DNA of 64,000 bases, taken from positions 1 to 64,000 of the forward strand of contig JAFECJ010000018.1 in assembly GCA_018242205.1 (NCBI GenBank), read 5' to 3'. The position numbers and the translations under genes were made by a program. The notes beneath the pieces were generated by a model. It worked only from the letters and a program-made list of their open reading frames with translations, was not told where the DNA came from and made no database searches. Numbering within the stretch: position 1 is the first letter of the stretch; every line of letters starts with the position of its first letter. Shown here piece after piece: positions 25,323-34,360 of the stretch. This DNA comes from Pseudomonadota bacterium. Lineage in GTDB: Bacteria; Pseudomonadota; Alphaproteobacteria; Rhizobiales; Xanthobacteraceae.

Positions 25323-26854
25323 CGGTATCTCATGAAATGACGAGAGAAACGGCCCGGCCGATGCTTCGCGCCAAGCGTCTCGGTCTTCATACCCAGCATC
25401 AAGCCGTCGTTGTTATGCGGACCGATTGTCATGTGTGCCGCTCGGAAGGCCTCGCTGCCCGATCGCAGGTGCTGGTGAAGGTCGGCGATCGTCACGTTCA
25501 CGCGACGCTGTTCCAGGTCGAAGGTAATGATCTGCTGGCGATCGATGAAGTGGCGTTTTCGGAAACGGCCTGGTCGATTCTGGGCGTCTCCGCGGGAGAG
25601 GCTGTCACGGTCACGCATGCGCCCGCGCTGGAATCGCTGGCAAGCGTGCGCCGGCGCATTTACGGAAACAGGCTCGAGGGGGCCGCCTTCACGTCGATCG
25701 TCAGGGACGTTGTCGCGGGGCATTACACCGATGTGCATCTCGCTTCCTTTCTGACGGCGTGCGCCGCCTTGCCGCTCGATGAGGCCGAGATCTTAGACCT
25801 GACAGGCGCCATGGTTGGCGTTGGCGAAAAGCTGCGGTGGAATGCGCCGATTGTCGTCGACAAACATTGTATTGGCGGCTTGCCTGGCAACCGCACGACG
25901 CCGATCGTAGTCGCTATCGTTGCCGCGCACGGCCTCGTCATGCCGAAAACGTCGTCGCGGGCGATTACGTCGCCTGCTGGCACCGCCGATATGATGGAGA
26001 CGCTTGCGCCAGTCGATCTCGACATCGCGACGATCCGTCGGGTCGTTGAGTCCGAAAGTGGCTGCATCGCTTGGGGCGGCGCGGTTCATCTGAGCCCGGC
26101 CGACGACATCTTTGTGCGCGTCGAGCGAGAACTCGACGTCGACACCGAGGGCCAGCTTATCGCTTCGGTTCTGTCCAAGAAGATCGCCGCGGGTTCTACT
26201 CACGTTGTCATCGATATTCCCGTCGGCGCAACGGCGAAAGTCAGAAGCAAGGAGGATGCTGCGCGTCTTGCAGCGCGGATGAGCGCCGTTGCCAACCGTT
26301 TCGGAATGACGGCTAAATGTATTCTGACCGACGGAGCGCAACCTGTTGGGCGCGGCATAGGACCGGCACTTGAAGCGCACGATGTTCTCGCGGTTCTTAA
26401 TAATGCGCCTGAGGCGCCAGACGACCTCCGCCAGCGCGCGATAGCACTTGCGGGGGCGGCATTGGAAATTGGCGGCAAAGCCAAACAAGGGGAGGGCAGC
26501 GCACGGGCAGCGAATACGCTCGCCGACGGCCGAGCGTGGGCGAAGTTTGTGACTATTTGCAAAGCGCAGGGCGGAATGCGCGAGCCCCCTGTCGCTTCAT
26601 TGGTGAGCCCGCTAGAGGCGATCCATGCTGGCCGCGTTGCTGCGATCGACAACCGCAGGCTGTCTCGTCTTGCCAAGCTCGCCGGCGCTCCCGAATCAAA
26701 GGCTGCCGGCGTGTTAATGAATGTGAAGCTCGGTCAGTCAGTTTTTAAAGGCGAGACGATGCTTTCCATTCATGCCGACACGAAGGGTGAACTGGCCTAT
26801 GCAAAAGAATACGCCGACCGAAATCCGGACATCGTCGAGGTGACGCCGCTTTGA
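25319..26854 (+). CDS. Thymidine phosphorylase family, AMP-phosphorylase-like
   Basis: A 511-residue protein starting at the ATG that overlaps the upstream stop (ATGA). After an N-terminal beta domain of about 90 residues it has ASVRRRIYGNRLEG, DKHCIGGLPGNRTTPIVVAI and PKTSSRAITSPAGTADMMET, the pattern of the archaeal-type AMP phosphorylase group within the thymidine phosphorylase family. AMP phosphorylase converts AMP + phosphate to adenine + ribose 1,5-bisphosphate. Length (about 500) also fits this branch rather than the 430-450 residues of ordinary thymidine phosphorylase. Last gene of the six-gene operon. Confidence 0.87.
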   Translation: MTVSHEMTRETARPMLRAKRLGLHTQHQAVVVMRTDCHVCRSEGLAARSQVLVKVGDRHVHATLFQVEGNDLLAIDEVAFSETAWSILGVSAGEAVTVTHAPALESLASVRRRIYGNRLEGAAFTSIVRDVVAGHYTDVHLASFLTACAALPLDEAEILDLTGAMVGVGEKLRWNAPIVVDKHCIGGLPGNRTTPIVVAIVAAHGLVMPKTSSRAITSPAGTADMMETLAPVDLDIATIRRVVESESGCIAWGGAVHLSPADDIFVRVERELDVDTEGQLIASVLSKKIAAGSTHVVIDIPVGATAKVRSKEDAARLAARMSAVANRFGMTAKCILTDGAQPVGRGIGPALEAHDVLAVLNNAPEAPDDLRQRAIALAGAALEIGGKAKQGEGSARAANTLADGRAWAKFVTICKAQGGMREPPVASLVSPLEAIHAGRVAAIDNRRLSRLAKLAGAPESKAAGVLMNVKLGQSVFKGETMLSIHADTKGELAYAKEYADRNPDIVEVTPL

Positions 26855-27092
26855 CCGCCTGGATCGATTTCTAACCATGATTGCGCTTCGGTGTCTTGTG
26901 TTGCATTTTTCACGCGCAGCGCTGTCATGTGTGCCAGATACGACCTCGAGTCAGGCGCGCGTTGATGATCCAGTTCGAACGCATCTCGTCGGATTGGTGC
27001 TGACTCGGACCGTCGGATTCTCTGTTCGACTCGTTCCGGCGAGCCTCTAAGAGGCACCGCGGTTGCGGCAAGCGGACTGTTCGATGTCGCGA

Positions 27093-28568
27093 TCAGGCAC
27101 AGGTGTATTGTCCCATCATGCCCGCGTCCTCGTGTTCGAGGATGTGGCAATGGAACATGAACGCGTTATCTGCCGACGCCGGTTGCGAGAAGGGCACAAG
27201 GATCTCGGCTTCCCGGGCGACGATAACCGTATCCTTCCAGCCTCGCATGTAGGCCGGCGGCCTTTGCCCGTTCATCGACAGGATCTGGAACTGCGTGCCG
27301 TGGACGTGAAACGGGTGGCTCATCATGTGAGAGCCGATCTGCCAGAGCTCGACCGTGTCTTTTCGAACGTCTGCATCAATGCGGCCCATGTCGAACGGCC
27401 TGCCGTTGATGCCCATCGCCGGCCCGGCACCCCGGCCACCCATCATCCCTCCGCCCATCATGCCCCGCATCATCATGTCATTGAGAAAGAACTGCCGGGT
27501 TCTGACGGCTTTCGCTCGGTTGATCGCGGGGACCGGCACGAGTGCTTTTGGAAGCGTCGTTGCCGCGACCGGCAGCGAGGCGTCGGTTTCGAAGGTTACG
27601 AGTGCCCCGCCTTCTGCAGGCATGGCGCCGCCCATCATCATGCCCATCATCGGGACGTTGCGATCGGCTCCGGTCAAAAGCGTTGTCCGCTGGCCATTGG
27701 CGAAATCGACCAGAACTTCATAGCGCTCGCCAGGAGCGAGGATCAGTTGCTGCAGCGGCACGGGCGCAGGCAGATATCCTCCATCCGATGCGATGACGTG
27801 GAAGGTGCGTGAGTCCGAGAACTGCAGTTCGAAAAACCTGGCGTTGGCGCCGTTGAGGAGACGAAGGCGGACAAGGCCAGCTGGCACACGCGCAATCGGG
27901 TTGGAGACGCCATTGACAATGAAAGTGTCGCCACGAAAGCCGGCCATGACGCCCATGGGGCCGGGGCTATAGAGCGGCGATCCATCTTCGCCGAACGCAC
28001 GGTCCTGCAAAATGAGGGGCAGATCGTCGACGCCATATCGGCGCGGCAATCCCAGACTTTCGCCGGAGGAATCCTCGATCAACAGCAGGCCGGCAAGGCC
28101 GGAATAGACCTGCGCTGCTGTGGCTCCATGCGGGTGCGGATGAAACCACGCGGTCCCTTCGGGTTGATCGATTGCAAGCCTTGCGGTCCATCTTTGCCCC
28201 GGCCGGATCACATTGTGAGGCCCACCATCCACAGCGCCAGGGATCAGCAACCCATGCCAATGAACCGTTGTCAGTTCGTCCATCCTGTTTTCGACTGAAA
28301 TTTCTGTCGTCTTACCGCGCCGGAGACGAAGCGCAGGTCCAAGCACCGGAGCCGAGTAGCCGAAACTGCGAACCGGCTTGCCCGGAAGAAAGGCATGAGT
28401 GCCTTGGCTGATGGTCAATGAGAGCTTTCCGCCGTTCGCCTGCGGATCGATCAGTTGCGGGACCGGCAACGGTGTCGCCGCGCTTGCGTTCAGACCGTAC
28501 GAAATACCGCTTCGAACTCCGAGCCCGGCCACTACAGCGCCGGCAACGAACATGCGTCTGCTGAGCAT
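27093..28568 (-). CDS. Multicopper oxidase (CueO-like)
   Basis: A 491-residue exported oxidase with signal MLSRRMFVAGAVVAGLGVRS (Tat-like). Copper boxes: TTVHWHGLLIPG, FHPHPHG, HPFHVHGTQF and FHCHILEHEDAGMMG. A Met-rich stretch (VPMMGMMMGGAMP and MMMRGMMGGGMMGG) resembles the Cu(I)-feeding region of CueO. It is convergent with the AMP-phosphorylase-like gene and is the last of the leftward copper genes. The 238 bases to the convergent gene hold nothing recognisable. Confidence 0.93.
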   Translation of the reverse strand: MLSRRMFVAGAVVAGLGVRSGISYGLNASAATPLPVPQLIDPQANGGKLSLTISQGTHAFLPGKPVRSFGYSAPVLGPALRLRRGKTTEISVENRMDELTTVHWHGLLIPGAVDGGPHNVIRPGQRWTARLAIDQPEGTAWFHPHPHGATAAQVYSGLAGLLLIEDSSGESLGLPRRYGVDDLPLILQDRAFGEDGSPLYSPGPMGVMAGFRGDTFIVNGVSNPIARVPAGLVRLRLLNGANARFFELQFSDSRTFHVIASDGGYLPAPVPLQQLILAPGERYEVLVDFANGQRTTLLTGADRNVPMMGMMMGGAMPAEGGALVTFETDASLPVAATTLPKALVPVPAINRAKAVRTRQFFLNDMMMRGMMGGGMMGGRGAGPAMGINGRPFDMGRIDADVRKDTVELWQIGSHMMSHPFHVHGTQFQILSMNGQRPPAYMRGWKDTVIVAREAEILVPFSQPASADNAFMFHCHILEHEDAGMMGQYTCA

Positions 28569-28660
28569 TTGCTGTGTCCCCTATGGCACTGCTGGATCCC
28601 AGCCGGTTTGCCGTTTCTTCTCTCCGGCTATTCCTTGCGATAGAATCGTCGGGCGGATCG

Positions 28661-29044
28661 TCAGAGTGACTGAATCGCCGCCTTGAGTTCGTTCCGGACC
28701 TTACTGGCGATCGCGCCGAGCCTGTCGTTCTCGATCGCCTGCATGGACGCAACAGGATCCACCGCGGCGACCTCGCTCCTGCCGTTGATTTCTTGGACGA
28801 TCACATTGCAGGGCAGCATCGTTCCGATCTTGTCTTCGGCCTGCAATGCCTGGTGCGCCATCTGCGGATTGCAGGCGCCAAGGATCACGTGGGGGCGGAA
28901 CTCCGCTCCGATCTTTTCCTTGAGGGTGGCTTGGACATTGATCTTTGTCAGGACGCCGAAGCCGTGTGATTTCAGCGCCGCAACCGTCTTTTCGACGGCC
29001 TGGTCGAACGGAACTTCGATCTCTTTCGAGAAATAGTATGACAT
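28661..29044 (-). CDS. DUF302 domain protein
   Basis: A 127-residue protein. The core VPFDQAVEKTVAALKSHGFGVLTKINVQATLKEKIG matches DUF302, followed by ILGACNPQMAHQAL and MLPCNVIVQE with two conserved Cys. DUF302 proteins are common beside copper-handling genes; some bind haem or metals, but the role is unsettled. GGAG lies 6 bases before the ATG at 29044, so this start is preferred over 29059. No signal peptide is present. Confidence 0.85.
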   Translation of the reverse strand: MSYYFSKEIEVPFDQAVEKTVAALKSHGFGVLTKINVQATLKEKIGAEFRPHVILGACNPQMAHQALQAEDKIGTMLPCNVIVQEINGRSEVAAVDPVASMQAIENDRLGAIASKVRNELKAAIQSL

Positions 29045-29193
29045 TGAACGCTCCATCATGGCGGCTGGATCAACGGCGACCCGGGCGAAGGTCGCTGCAT
29101 CGCAGCGTTGCGATCACATCCAAACGTTTGAATGTGTGTTTTGTTCATTGACCTTCGCCCGAGCCATCCGCGTGGTACGCCGCACTCCGCGCT

Positions 29194-29484
29194 TTACTTC
29201 TCGATCCTCGTCACGACGAACTGGCCGTTGACGTTGTCGGCGTCGAACTTGATCTTGTCGCCGCTCTTGGCCTTGTCGAGCAGGCTCCTGTCCTTCACGG
29301 CGAAGACCATTGTCATACCTTCGTCCATGTCGAACTTCTTGATCGGCCCGTGCTTGATGGTGATCTTGCTCGCCGCCGTATCGATCTTGGTCACCGTGCC
29401 CTCGATGAGCGATTGTGCGGTTGCGACGGCCGGCGCCAGCGCCAACGCGAATGCAAGCGCCAATAGCGTAACGATACTTTTCAT
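29194..29484 (-). CDS. CusF-like periplasmic copper-binding protein
   Basis: A 96-residue exported protein with signal MKSIVTLLALAFALALAPAVATA. The mature part carries the CusF/CusB C-terminal pattern: GTVTKIDTAASKITIKHGPI then FDMDEGMTMVFAVKD, containing the His, Trp/Met-type Cu(I) ligands of the family (Met-x-Met in GMTM). It delivers Cu(I) to CusCBA-type efflux pumps in the periplasm. A CusBA pair is on the opposite strand about 7 kb to the right. Confidence 0.9.
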   Translation of the reverse strand: MKSIVTLLALAFALALAPAVATAQSLIEGTVTKIDTAASKITIKHGPIKKFDMDEGMTMVFAVKDRSLLDKAKSGDKIKFDADNVNGQFVVTRIEK

Positions 29485-29510
29485 CGTCGTTCTCCTTTAT
29501 CTCGTGTTAT

Positions 29511-29999
29511 TTACTTTACAACGACCTTGCCGTGCATGCCGGCTTCGCGGTGGCCCGGAATAAGGCAGGCAAACTGATACTCGCCCGCCTTGGTGAACTG
29601 CCACAGCAGGTCGCCCGATTTCTTCGGCGTTAGACGCCTCGCGTTCGGGTCGTCATGCTCCATATCCGGAAACTTCTGCATCAACTCGGCGTGCTTGTCG
29701 TTCTCTCTGGCGGTCGCGAGCACGAATTCATGATCGAGCTCGCCCTCGTTTTTCAGAACGAAGCGGATCTGCTCGCCGCGGCGGACCTCGATCTTGTTCT
29801 GGCTGAAGGTCATCGTTCCGTCCCCTTCGCGCATGTTGACGACGATGGTTCGTGCACGCATCTTGGGATCGCCGGGCTTGCCGGCCGAGAAGGCGGCGTG
29901 GCTGTGGCCGGGCGCTCCCGGTTCGGCGGACACGGGTCCCGCCAAGACGGCGAGAGAAAGAACGAGTGTCGGAAGGATCATTGACCGTATCATTTGCAA
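29511..29999 (-). CDS. Cupredoxin-domain copper protein
   Basis: A 162-residue protein with a signal peptide and a single cupredoxin (plastocyanin/azurin-like) domain. Type 1 copper ligands are visible: His in LDHEFVLA, then Cys, His and Met in FACLIPGHREAGMHG. The DPKMRARTIVVNMREGDGTM segment precedes the fold. These proteins carry electrons or copper in the periplasm and typically sit beside multicopper oxidases, as here. ATG 29999 or 29993 could be the start. Confidence 0.9.
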   Translation of the reverse strand: MQMIRSMILPTLVLSLAVLAGPVSAEPGAPGHSHAAFSAGKPGDPKMRARTIVVNMREGDGTMTFSQNKIEVRRGEQIRFVLKNEGELDHEFVLATARENDKHAELMQKFPDMEHDDPNARRLTPKKSGDLLWQFTKAGEYQFACLIPGHREAGMHGKVVVK

Positions 30000-30114
30000 T
30001 TTGGCTCCAGTTTGATTGAGGTTTGTTGCTGCCGGCCGGTTTCACGCGGCCGCATTCGTTACGCGTTCAGTGGTACTGACTGAGGGTTGATGCTGAGACA
30101 TAGCCGTCAATTCG

Positions 30115-31500
30115 TTAGTGTCGCCCGCCGTGGATTTTGGCTCCCGGCTTCACGACCGAGAGTTCGACTTGGCTCGGCTTGGCGGAACTTTCGCTACGAC
30201 GCGTGGGATCGGGTACGTTGCCCTTGAACTCATAGGCCACGGTTCCCGGCGGATGCTTGTAGGGCCCGGGATCTTTGTAGTCGTCGGGTGCGATGCCCTC
30301 GCGCACTTTGACGACCGAGAACATGCCGCCCATTTCGATGGGTCCGAACTGGCCGAAGCCGGTCATCATCGGCAGCGTGTTGTCCGGCATCGGCATTTCC
30401 ATCGACCCCATTTCCGCCATGCCTTCGGTGCCCATCGGCATGTAGTCCGGGAACAGTTTTCGAACAGCCTTGGTGAGGTCTTTCTGCGGCGTACCGATGA
30501 AGGTCTTCACCTCGTGGCCCATGGCGTTCATCGTATGATGCGACTTGTGGCAATGAACGGCCCAGTCGCCGGGTTCCTCGGCGGTGAACTCGATGGCGCG
30601 CATGCCGCCGACCGGAACATCGGTCGTCACTTCCGGCCAGCGCGCGCTTTCACGCACCCAGCCGCCGTCGGTGCCTGTCACCTCGAAGTGTGGGCCATGG
30701 AGATGGATCGGGTGATTGGTCATCGTCAGATTGCCGATGCGGATACGGACTCGATCGCCCTTCCTCACCACCAACGAATCGATGCCCGGAAACACGCGCG
30801 TGTTCCAGGTCCACAGATTGAAGTCGGTCATGGTCATGACCTTCGGCAACGACGTGCCGGGATCGATGTCATAGCTCGACATGAGAAAGACGAAGTCGCG
30901 GTCGACGTGTTGCTCTTGCGGGTCGCGCGGATGCACGACGATGAAGCCCATCATTCCCATCGCCATCTGCACCATCTCGTCGGCGTGCGGGTGATACATA
31001 AAGGTACCGCTGCGCTTGACGACGAATTCGTAAACGAAGGTCTTGCCCGGTTTGATGTGAGGCTGCGTCAGTCCGCCGACGCCGTCCATGCCGTTCGGCA
31101 GGACGAAGCCGTGCCAATGCACCGTCGTGTGCTCGGGCAACTTGTTGGTGACGAAGATGCGCACCTTGTCGCCTTCGACGAATTCGAGCGTTGGGCCAGG
31201 CGATTGGCCGTTATAGCCCCACAGCTTCGCGGTCATGCCGGGCGATAGCTCACGCTCGACCGGCTCGGCGACGAGGTGAAACTCCTTCCATTCGCCGTTC
31301 ATGCGCCAGGGCAGGGACCAGCCATTGAGCGTAACGACCGGCTGATAGGCCGGCCCGCTCGATGGCATAAGCGGCGGCTGCATCGCAGGCGATTTGGTGG
31401 TGACGGCTTCGGGGATGGAGGCGGCCTGAACGCGGCCGCTGATGGCGGCAGCGCCAGCAAGAACAGCCGATGTGCCGATGAGGTTGCGTCGTGTGATCAT
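30115..31500 (-). CDS. Multicopper oxidase, third copy (Met-rich C-terminal part)
   Basis: A 461-residue exported oxidase with signal MITRRNLIGTSAVLAGAAAI. Copper boxes: TTVHWHGFVLP, MYHPHADE, NHPIHLHGPHFEV and VHCHKSHHTMNAMGH. After the last box come Met clusters (MPMGTEGMAEMGSMEMPMP). This arrangement is recurrent in heavy-metal islands and differs from the CueO-like copy at 27093. It lies just after the outer membrane channel gene (13 bases), so the two are probably cotranscribed. Confidence 0.92.
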   Translation of the reverse strand: MITRRNLIGTSAVLAGAAAISGRVQAASIPEAVTTKSPAMQPPLMPSSGPAYQPVVTLNGWSLPWRMNGEWKEFHLVAEPVERELSPGMTAKLWGYNGQSPGPTLEFVEGDKVRIFVTNKLPEHTTVHWHGFVLPNGMDGVGGLTQPHIKPGKTFVYEFVVKRSGTFMYHPHADEMVQMAMGMMGFIVVHPRDPQEQHVDRDFVFLMSSYDIDPGTSLPKVMTMTDFNLWTWNTRVFPGIDSLVVRKGDRVRIRIGNLTMTNHPIHLHGPHFEVTGTDGGWVRESARWPEVTTDVPVGGMRAIEFTAEEPGDWAVHCHKSHHTMNAMGHEVKTFIGTPQKDLTKAVRKLFPDYMPMGTEGMAEMGSMEMPMPDNTLPMMTGFGQFGPIEMGGMFSVVKVREGIAPDDYKDPGPYKHPPGTVAYEFKGNVPDPTRRSESSAKPSQVELSVVKPGAKIHGGRH

Positions 31501-31513
31501 GATGTCGCTCCGT

Positions 31514-32992
31514 TCAATGGCCGGCCGGCTCGCCGTCGCCGGCCATAGCGGTTGTGCTGGATGACGAGTCGCTTGGCGTGCCGCCGCCGCCGATCACGGC
31601 TGCCTGCAGGTCGGCGCTGGCGAGCCAGAAGTCGCGCAGCGCATCGACGGCATTGGCGTTGGCGGCGATCCGCTGCCGCGCCTCCGTGAGCAAGGCGAAA
31701 ACGTCGATTTGCATCGCGCCGTAGCGAAGCATCAGTTCTTCGGAGATCGTGTTGCGCAGCGGCAGAACGTCACGCTGGTAACGCGCTGCGACGTCGTAGC
31801 TGGTGCGATAGTTGCGATAGGCCTCGCGGGCCTCCGAGCGGGCGTTGACGGCCTTCTGCGCCAGCCGGTTGACGGCCTGCATGTAGGTCTGCTCGGCTTC
31901 CCGTACGCGCGCTTCTCCGAAGTCGAAGAGCGGCACCTGCAAAGTCAGCTCGAAGCCGCTGTCGTGCGAGTGCTCGCCCGTCGCCCGCTCTTCCTTTCGC
32001 TTGTCGATGAAGTCACCTTCGAGCACGTTGACGAAGCGCGTGGCCTTGGTGAGTCCGTAGGACCTCGCGAGCGAGTCGAGCTCGCTTCGCGCGATTTTGA
32101 GGTCGACGCGGCTCTTGAGCGCTTCTTCCTCGACCGTCTTCATGGCCGGCGGCCGGTTCGGCAGTGACGGTAGCCGTGCCGGCAACTTGAATGCCAGGCC
32201 CTTGCCGGAAAGGCCGAGCGCGCGCACCAGCCGCTCGCGCTCGGACGTGGCGCGCTGCCGCGCCCGCACAAGTTCGGTCGTCAGTTCCGTGTGCAGCAAT
32301 TGCTGCCGCGATTGGTCGAGCTTGTTCATCGCGCCGCTGGCCGTCATGCGCTTGGCAAGCTCGGCGGTCGTGGAAGAAGCGGCGCTTGACTGCTCGAGCA
32401 AGCCGACAGCCTGCCTTGCGGCCACGGCGCGATAGAACGCTTTTCGTGTTTCCGAGGCGACGCGCAGGGTTTCGAGTGCGGCCGCAAGTTGCGCGCGATG
32501 GAAGCGCTCGGTGGCGATTTCCGCCCGCGCCGGCAACGTCAGGAGTGCGAGGATATTGCCGGCAATCTGCCGCTCGATCTCGATTTCCGCCGCGCCGGAA
32601 AGCCGCGATATTGAGAACGAGGGATTGGGCGGCAGCGACTGCTGGATGCGTTGGGCCTCGGCGATGCCGAGCTCGTTATAGGCGGCCTGCAGGCCGCGGT
32701 TGTTAAACAAGGCGATCTGCACGGCCGCGTCCGCATTCAAGGTCCGCTTGAGCAGGTCGTCGACCTTGGCTCGGGCGGCGTCGGCATCTTCGTCGTTGCG
32801 GATCGCGACGACCTCCTTGCCTAAATGCTGCGCGGCGATGCCGACCGTTACGCCCATGCCGCCGTCGGGCGAGAAACTCGCGCAGGCCGGCAGGAGCAGC
32901 AGGGCGGAAAGAGATAGCACTTGCGCCTTATGACGGCACAGCGTCGACCACTGTCCGAAGACGGTGGCCCGCACACACGTAGCGGCGGACAT
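31514..32992 (-). CDS. TolC-family outer membrane channel (CusC-like lipoprotein)
   Basis: A 492-residue protein. The N-terminus ends in a lipobox (LLLLPACASFSP), giving a lipid-anchored mature protein as in CusC. Two outer membrane efflux repeats follow, with long helical stretches (NNRGLQAAYNELGIAEAQRI, ARQRATSERERLVRALGLSG, RVREAEQTYMQAVNRLAQKA). It should provide the exit duct for the CusBA pump at 36.2-40.8 kb, though it lies on the other strand. A Cys/His protein gene is upstream and a multicopper oxidase downstream. Confidence 0.9.
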   Translation of the reverse strand: MSAATCVRATVFGQWSTLCRHKAQVLSLSALLLLPACASFSPDGGMGVTVGIAAQHLGKEVVAIRNDEDADAARAKVDDLLKRTLNADAAVQIALFNNRGLQAAYNELGIAEAQRIQQSLPPNPSFSISRLSGAAEIEIERQIAGNILALLTLPARAEIATERFHRAQLAAALETLRVASETRKAFYRAVAARQAVGLLEQSSAASSTTAELAKRMTASGAMNKLDQSRQQLLHTELTTELVRARQRATSERERLVRALGLSGKGLAFKLPARLPSLPNRPPAMKTVEEEALKSRVDLKIARSELDSLARSYGLTKATRFVNVLEGDFIDKRKEERATGEHSHDSGFELTLQVPLFDFGEARVREAEQTYMQAVNRLAQKAVNARSEAREAYRNYRTSYDVAARYQRDVLPLRNTISEELMLRYGAMQIDVFALLTEARQRIAANANAVDALRDFWLASADLQAAVIGGGGTPSDSSSSTTAMAGDGEPAGH

Positions 32993-33055
32993 TCGAGTTC
33001 CTCATCGTCGATTGATAAGCGTGCGCGTGGCGGCTCACGCCACGCGACGGCCAGG

Positions 33056-33568
33056 TCAAATCGCGGAGAGGTTTCGTGGCGGCCGGTCGATGCGGCCGGA
33101 GTCGTACCCCGCTAGGCTGACGGCGGCAGGTATGGCTACTTGCGAGAGGGCAAAAAGCTGTGCGTCTATGACGCCGAATACCACCGGGGTGACGGCCGAT
33201 ACGCAGAAGAGGCCGCAGCAGTCGGAGGGTACCATCGGGCCGCTGCCGCCGGCCGCCGGCGCGGCCTGATTCGCGTCCTCATGCGCCATTGCCTGGGCCA
33301 TTGTCGCATGACCGTGGCCATCATGATCGTCATGGCTCTGGGGCGCGGCCGAGCGATGGTGATCGGCAATCACGGTCAAGCAATGGGCGGCCGCAATGCT
33401 GCTGCTGACGGCAAAAGCCGCGGTTGGCGCCACCAAAGTGAGGGCATAGAGCGCGACCACCAGGGTCGCGGCCCGCTTCCGCCACTGATTGGTTAACCGC
33501 GCGAACAAGGGTCGAATGCCGTCCTGTGGAAGCCGAACCGGTGGCTCACTACCGGGGCAAAATGGCAT
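33056..33568 (-). CDS. Secreted His/Cys-rich protein (DUF2946/CopL-like)
   Basis: A 170-residue protein with a hydrophobic export segment (AATLVVALYALTLVAPTAAFA, about residues 33-53). The mature part has a His/Asp-rich stretch (DHHRSAAPQSHDDHDGHGHA), SDCCGLFCVSA and a Pro-Pro-Arg end (GRIDRPPRNLSAI). It resembles the small copper-locus proteins at 12412 and 35228. It precedes the TolC-type gene by 63 bases on the same strand and probably heads that operon. Periplasmic metal binding is inferred. Confidence 0.65.
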   Translation of the reverse strand: MPFCPGSEPPVRLPQDGIRPLFARLTNQWRKRAATLVVALYALTLVAPTAAFAVSSSIAAAHCLTVIADHHRSAAPQSHDDHDGHGHATMAQAMAHEDANQAAPAAGGSGPMVPSDCCGLFCVSAVTPVVFGVIDAQLFALSQVAIPAAVSLAGYDSGRIDRPPRNLSAI

Positions 33569-33742
33569 TGTTGTGCTGTAACCGGCAAGCCCGATCTCAA
33601 CAATTTGATCAAGACGGTGAATATCGCCAAAATTAGGGAGTTTGAGGGCTTAGTGCTGCTCCGGGTTCGATGAGCAAGGTACAGGGTGCTCCTGATTCGA
33701 TGCACCCGCTGATCTAACTCGTCCGCTCTGGTTGCGCCAAAT

Positions 33743-34120
33743 CTAGTCAGACAGCTTATTGAACGTCGCGTCGGTTCTGACGCGAGGTTCACATTGGTAA
33801 GTCTCGGCGCTCACATACAGCTTGCGATCGAGAACTGAAACCGCCGTGACGTGCCCATGCAAATCCCGGCCACGACGAATCAGGATTGTGCCGTATCCGA
33901 CTGCGTACCTTGCTTCGGAATGCCCGGCGCGCTTGAACGTTCCCGGCGAGCCGACCGTGCTTTCTCCGAACTTGAGCACATCCTTGCCCACGCAGGTCTT
34001 GCCAGAAACGACTTCTCGAATCGCTGCCGCGGTTCCGTCGATGGTGAGCTCTTGGGCGAAGGCAATTGCGGGTATAGACAGAGCGATTGCGACGGCGGTT
34101 ATCTGACTGATTGTTTTCAT
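33743..34120 (-). CDS. Small secreted hypothetical protein
   Basis: A 125-residue protein with a clear signal peptide (TAVAIALSIPAIAFAQ). The mature part (GTAAAIREVVSGKTCVGKDV, GYGTILIRRGRDLHGHVTAV, YVSAETYQCEPRV) has two Cys that could form a disulfide. I do not recognise a family. It lies alone between the leftward copper genes and the divergent cytochrome gene. Confidence 0.6.
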   Translation of the reverse strand: MKTISQITAVAIALSIPAIAFAQELTIDGTAAAIREVVSGKTCVGKDVLKFGESTVGSPGTFKRAGHSEARYAVGYGTILIRRGRDLHGHVTAVSVLDRKLYVSAETYQCEPRVRTDATFNKLSD

Positions 34121-34360
34121 GACACGTTCCCTCCTCAGAGACAGCCCGGCGGGGCCTTCATCCAGAGCGGGTGGCCGTAGGGCCGTGTCTGATATTGGTT
34201 AAGCTAAACGTTGGAGTTTCTAGTATCAACCTGCAATCGAAACGGCCATTTGTCCGCCTGTCGGGGGCGTGAATAGTTTGACGGAAAATTAATCGAGAAC
34301 AGAGAGACTTAGCCAACAAACGCGCTATCGCATCGAGCCGAAGCGGAGGGGCGCTGCGCC

